DNA of 25,068 bases from Anaeromyces robustus (Eukaryota; Neocallimastigomycota; Neocallimastigomycetes; Neocallimastigales; Neocallimastigaceae): contig MCFG01000596.1 of NCBI GenBank assembly GCA_002104895.1, positions 1-25,068 of the forward strand, in the 5' to 3' direction. Positions within the stretch are counted from its first letter, which is position 1, and each line of letters begins with the position of its first letter. Below are positions 22,311 to 25,068 of this stretch, piece after piece. Both the position numbers and the translations under genes were made by a program. Under the pieces are notes generated by a model. The model had not been told where the DNA came from, made no database searches, and was given only the letters and a program-made list of their open reading frames with translations.

Positions 22311-23108
22311 TTAATATAAAATATTTATAAAAATAGGTTGTAACGAAAAGAAAAAAAATAATGAAAAATTTTGAACATTATTTTTTTTGTTTTCTATACA
22401 TATCTTATTTATTCATATATTATTCAATTATTTTAGATAATTTTAGATAGATAAATTATTTTTATATTTTTGAATTTACAAAAATAGTATAAATATTAAT
22501 TTGGGAAGACAAAAGTTGGAAAATGGGGAAAAAAAAGAGAAATATAATGGGAATTTAATAAGAAAAACTAATGTTGATCATGAAATTTTTCTTAGGTTTA
22601 ATTTCGATTATACTTTTTTTTTTAAATACATTTTTAGTCAATTTTTATTGAATTTTTTTTTGTCTTTTCTAATTTATATTGAACTATTTATTATTGTAAT
22701 AAAAAATATAAATTATTTAAATATTTAAAATTTTATATTTAAAAAAATTCAATAATAACTAAAATAATATTTAAAAAAAAAAAAGAAAAAATAAAAATGC
22801 AAAGAAAAAAAAAAGAAAGAAAAAAAAAAAAAAATTATAAAGTTGTTTTTATTAAATATTGAAGTGTATAAAAATTTTTTTTTTTTTAATATTTTTGTGT
22901 CTTTGTTTTTAAAGTATTGTTTTTGAGTTTAGAAATTACAAAATTTATTATATTTCATAAAAACCATTAATTAAATATATTGTTATGTTGGGTTATGAAT
23001 ATATGAATACCTCATCAAATGGTAATACTTTTATGTTGTAGATATGTTATATATAGTAATTAGAAAATAGTTTAAAAGAGTGTAAAAGTTTAAAAAAAAA
23101 AAAAAAAG
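22311..23108. other. AT-rich spacer, no supported gene
   Basis: Homopolymer-rich sequence. A 75-codon plus-strand frame near 22501 starts only with TTG and decays into Phe/Ile/Leu/Tyr low complexity, so I do not call it. No RNA gene is seen. Confidence 0.6.
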
Positions 23109-23405
23109 ACTTTTTTTTTTATTGCCCTTGTTGTCAAATAAGGTGAACAATTCTTTTGAACAAACCCTCTTCTGAGGTCCTGTACTTTCCAATTTATTGG
23201 AATGGTCGGAAGAGGAAGAATGCCTGTCGAGACATGGCGACGTCAATGGCATTGTTACAACTTATGATATTGTACTTGTATCTAAGTTGGGCATTATGCG
23301 CAATGATAATGCTTGGTGCAATGATTATTTATATTCACTATTCGGTTAAAGAAGTAGGTAACATTATGCGCAATGATAATGTTAGTAATAAAAAGTACGA
23401 CTTTT
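23109..23405 (+). pseudogene. Small G/C-richer island, probably a broken fragment of a former coding or repeat element
   Basis: Composition rises sharply to coding-like values between poly-A/T tracts. The frame read from 23101 gives a protein-like run from 23176 to about 23346 (EWSEEEECLSRHGDVNGIV near its start, then KLGIMRNDNAWCNDY) bounded by TGA at 23173 and TAA at 23347. The next frame then carries GNIMRNDN and KKYDF to a stop near 23437. The MRNDN-coding bases are a 20-bp direct repeat read in two different frames. On the minus strand another protein-like frame exists (RHSSSSDHSNKLES, GPQKRVCSKELF) with an ATG at 23252. I recognise no family. Likely a relic of a dispersed element, perhaps tied to the retroelement 0.5 kb to the right. 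Confidence 0.4.
23292..23381 (+). repeat. 20-bp direct repeat CATTATGCGCAATGATAATG, 70 bp apart
   Basis: Identical copies lie at 23292-23311 and 23362-23381, with a partial third (GCAATGAT) at 23319-23326. Each copy has CATTAT/ATAATG ends that can pair. The 70-base period is not a multiple of three, so the copies cannot both be read the same way in one frame. Confidence 0.85.
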
Positions 23406-23782
23406 TATTACAATCCATTTTTTTTTCTTTGAAATAATTACCTTACACTATTTATGTTATTTAGTTTATATTGCAGTTCTTTTTACAATTAAGTTTTTTA
23501 TGTTTCTATCAATTCTACACTATTATTCTTATATACAGCACAATCAATACAACACAATAAATACTATACAATACAATTTTTTACATACCAACAATAAAAG
23601 TTTTTTTTATTCACTAATACATCATTCACAACGTTAAATTATATATACAACTACACAGTTGAATCTCTTACTTTTACTCTCAACAATATTTCTCAGTCAT
23701 TTACTATAATTCTTTTCATTGCTAAGTTTTTTTTTTTTTTTTTTATATACTTTTTTATTTTTTAATTATATATTAAAATCAT

Positions 23783-23813
<31 letters not shown>

Positions 23814-23829
23814 CTATTTTCTATTATAA
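23406..23829. other. AT-rich spacer with T18 and A27 tracts
   Basis: No gene is seen. It contains a patch with many CA dinucleotides (about 23530-23600), an 18-base T run at 23727-23744 and a 27-base A run at 23783-23809. The T-rich stretch 23840-23872 ends in TTTTATATAG, resembling the acceptor of the Ste12 leader intron. Confidence 0.6.
23783..23809. repeat. Poly(dA) tract, 27 bases
   Basis: The A run lies about 80 bases before the start codon of the retroelement-like ORF. It may be the 3' poly-A tail of an upstream insertion (for example the island at 23.1-23.4 kb) or ordinary spacer. Confidence 0.85.
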
Positions 23830-25068
23830 TACATTTATATTTTTTTTATTTTATTATTTTTTTTTTATATAGATTCTTATCAGCCTTATCAAATGGATCA
23901 TACGAACTATACTAATAAGATTAACTATATCAGACGGGGTATTAGGTGTCATGGTATTGATATCTCAGATACTTATGTTATTTTTATCCGTCGCATTCGT
24001 TCTTGGACTCTTCCAAAATTTAGAAATTTTCTTGAGAAGAATTTCCCTGAGTTTAATAATACCATCGTTGCTGTTAAACATTCCTCTCTTCTCAATGATA
24101 ATTTATATCAAATTAAAACTACAGCTTCTGAGGAGAATATTAATAAATTTATTGATAGTTTCAAATTAATTATTAAAAAATGTTCCATTAACTTTCATCG
24201 ATGTAGTAGGAAGAATCACAAGCCTTCCTTTGCTCTTATCAGGAGAAAACTTTGCCACTCTAAAAAGAACATTAAGGATATTACTGACTTTTCTGAAATC
24301 AACAATTCTTTTACTTCTAAGAACAATTTGAATGAATTTTCCTTTTGTCTTAGTTGGAACACTAACGGGTGGAATAACAAGAAAAGAGATGGTATTCTGT
24401 ATTTCTTTAGTCTCTTTAAACCGCTATTTGTTTGTTTTCAAGAAACTGGTAATGGTACTAATTCTAGTAATGTTATTCCTTGTAAAATCACTTTACCTAA
24501 ATATAAATATTTCTGTAAGAGAGCAAATAATACAATTCCTGGTTTGAGAGGTTTATATATCTTTTATAATAGGTCTTTACAGACTTCTATTGAAGATTTT
24601 TCTTTGAATTATATTATCTCAGTTACGACATATTCCTTGTGGAACTTCACTAAGTGTTCTATTGGAAATATTTATATACCTCAGAAAGGGCATAGTTTAC
24701 ACCATAAATCTGCTAAAGCAGAAGCTTGTACATGGTTTTCTCTTCACTTACATCATCCTTCTATTCTCCTTGGCGATTTTAACATTAATCTTGAAGATAT
24801 TCAAAATTGGGTTTCTAATATAAATGGCTGGTATTTATTTCAACTCAATGGTTCTCCTATCTCGTGGGTAAGTGGAAGTCGTTCCTCTGCTATTGACCAT
24901 GCTATTATTAATGAACCCATGAAAAATCTTCTGTCTTCAGCTTCAATTATTGATTTCTCTCCTATCTCCGATCATAAGCCTCTTCTTGTTTTTGGAAATT
25001 ATTTTGATGATAATAATACTTTCTCACTCCCTAAAAAACCAGCTCGTTGGAATAGAATCAAATGTCTG
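23830..25068 (+). mobile_element. 5' portion of a probable non-LTR (LINE-type) retrotransposon
   Basis: This rests on the endonuclease domain motifs (QETGNG, GDFN, SDHKPL) in one long frame with composition unlike the surrounding spacer. The true 5' boundary is unknown: no target-site duplication can be sought without the 3' end. The island at 23.1-23.4 kb may be part of the same insertion or an older neighbour. Confidence 0.6.
23893..25068 (+). CDS. Endonuclease/exonuclease/phosphatase-domain protein, likely LINE-type retrotransposon polyprotein, 3' end beyond window
   Basis: The frame is open from after a TAA at 23827 to the window end; from the first ATG there are 392 codons. Residues about 152-365 form a complete EEP/AP-endonuclease-like domain: WNTNG (155-159), VCFQETGNG with metal-ligand Glu E184, GLRGLYIFYN (217-226), GNIYIP (258-263), LLGDFN with D295 and N297, SAIDHAII with D335, and SDHKPL with D360 and H361. 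In LINE elements this domain nicks target DNA to prime reverse transcription. The reverse transcriptase would be expected to the right, where the window ends just after PARWNR. Unusually, about 150 residues precede the domain. They are basic, with a strand/helix-rich feel and a Cys/His/Arg/Lys cluster (FHRCSRKNH, RRKLCHSKKN), perhaps nucleic-acid binding. All expected catalytic residues are present, so it may be intact. Without the RT a stand-alone EEP nuclease cannot be excluded. A TTTTATATAG at 23863-23872 could be a splice acceptor joining an upstream exon. Confidence 0.8.
   Translation, partial: MDHTNYTNKINYIRRGIRCHGIDISDTYVIFIRRIRSWTLPKFRNFLEKNFPEFNNTIVAVKHSSLLNDNLYQIKTTASEENINKFIDSFKLIIKKCSINFHRCSRKNHKPSFALIRRKLCHSKKNIKDITDFSEINNSFTSKNNLNEFSFCLSWNTNGWNNKKRDGILYFFSLFKPLFVCFQETGNGTNSSNVIPCKITLPKYKYFCKRANNTIPGLRGLYIFYNRSLQTSIEDFSLNYIISVTTYSLWNFTKCSIGNIYIPQKGHSLHHKSAKAEACTWFSLHLHHPSILLGDFNINLEDIQNWVSNINGWYLFQLNGSPISWVSGSRSSAIDHAIINEPMKNLLSSASIIDFSPISDHKPLLVFGNYFDDNNTFSLPKKPARWNRIKCL

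Noticed and set aside
22501-22728. 75-codon plus-strand frame beginning GRQKLENGEKKEKYNGN
   Set aside because: It starts only at TTG, has no ATG nearby and degenerates into low complexity; composition matches spacer.
23951-24547. Two alternative plus-strand frames (about 70 codons each) inside the retroelement ORF
   Set aside because: They lie wholly within the endonuclease frame, which has the conserved motifs; these are out-of-frame shadows.

Overview
The window looks like nuclear DNA of an extremely AT-rich fungus. Coding stretches are roughly one third G+C by eye. The spacer between genes is almost entirely A and T, with many long poly(dA)/poly(dT) tracts, short tandem arrays and AT palindromes. 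A clear Ste12-family factor (a fungus-specific family) at 19.6-21.3 kb fixes the kingdom. This base composition, with standard codons and fungal-type GTAAGT...TATATAG introns, fits anaerobic gut fungi (Neocallimastigomycota) best. An early-diverging AT-rich fungus such as a Glomeromycotina member is the main alternative. The lineage is inference from composition; 'fungus' is well supported.

Layout. (1) Positions 1-1187, minus strand: the N-terminal part of a forkhead transcription factor, running off the left edge. Its upstream region holds a 13-codon ORF whose end overlaps a perfect GTAAGT donor. Splicing from there would add an in-frame 19-residue N-terminus. (2) About 1.4-19.1 kb: a gene-free, very AT-rich desert of nearly 18 kb between two divergently transcribed transcription-factor genes. 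I find no gene, tRNA or rRNA in it, only homopolymer tracts, microsatellites, AT palindromes and one degenerate repeat cluster near 15.1 kb. (3) 19.08-19.56 kb: leader/promoter of the Ste12 gene, with one Ste12-type site (TGTTTCA), a nested hairpin and a 104-bp 5'UTR intron ending 2 bases before the start codon. (4) 19557-21305, plus strand: a complete Ste12-like protein of 582 residues with an intact homeodomain-like STE domain but only one C2H2 zinc finger. (5) 21.3-23.1 kb: AT-rich spacer with a T-depleted A/C-rich patch at about 22.13-22.31 kb. (6) 23.1-23.4 kb: a small island of coding-like composition, broken in every frame, with a 20-bp direct repeat. (7) 23893-25068, plus strand: an open frame running off the right edge, with a complete endonuclease/exonuclease/phosphatase (AP-endonuclease-like) domain. 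It is most likely the 5' part of a non-LTR (LINE-type) retrotransposon polyprotein.

How the parts relate. Both complete or partial host genes encode DNA-binding regulators. Ste12-family proteins act below fungal MAP-kinase cascades in mating, development and invasive growth; forkhead proteins commonly control cell cycle or development. They diverge from the same long spacer, but its size argues against one compact shared promoter. The right end is a mobile-element region unrelated to them.

Most worth following up: the single-finger Ste12 architecture; the hidden N-terminal exon or uORF of the forkhead gene; the roughly 150-residue uncharacterised N-terminal domain ahead of the retroelement endonuclease; the frame-broken island beside it; and the gene desert. 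I found no clearly new biological system.
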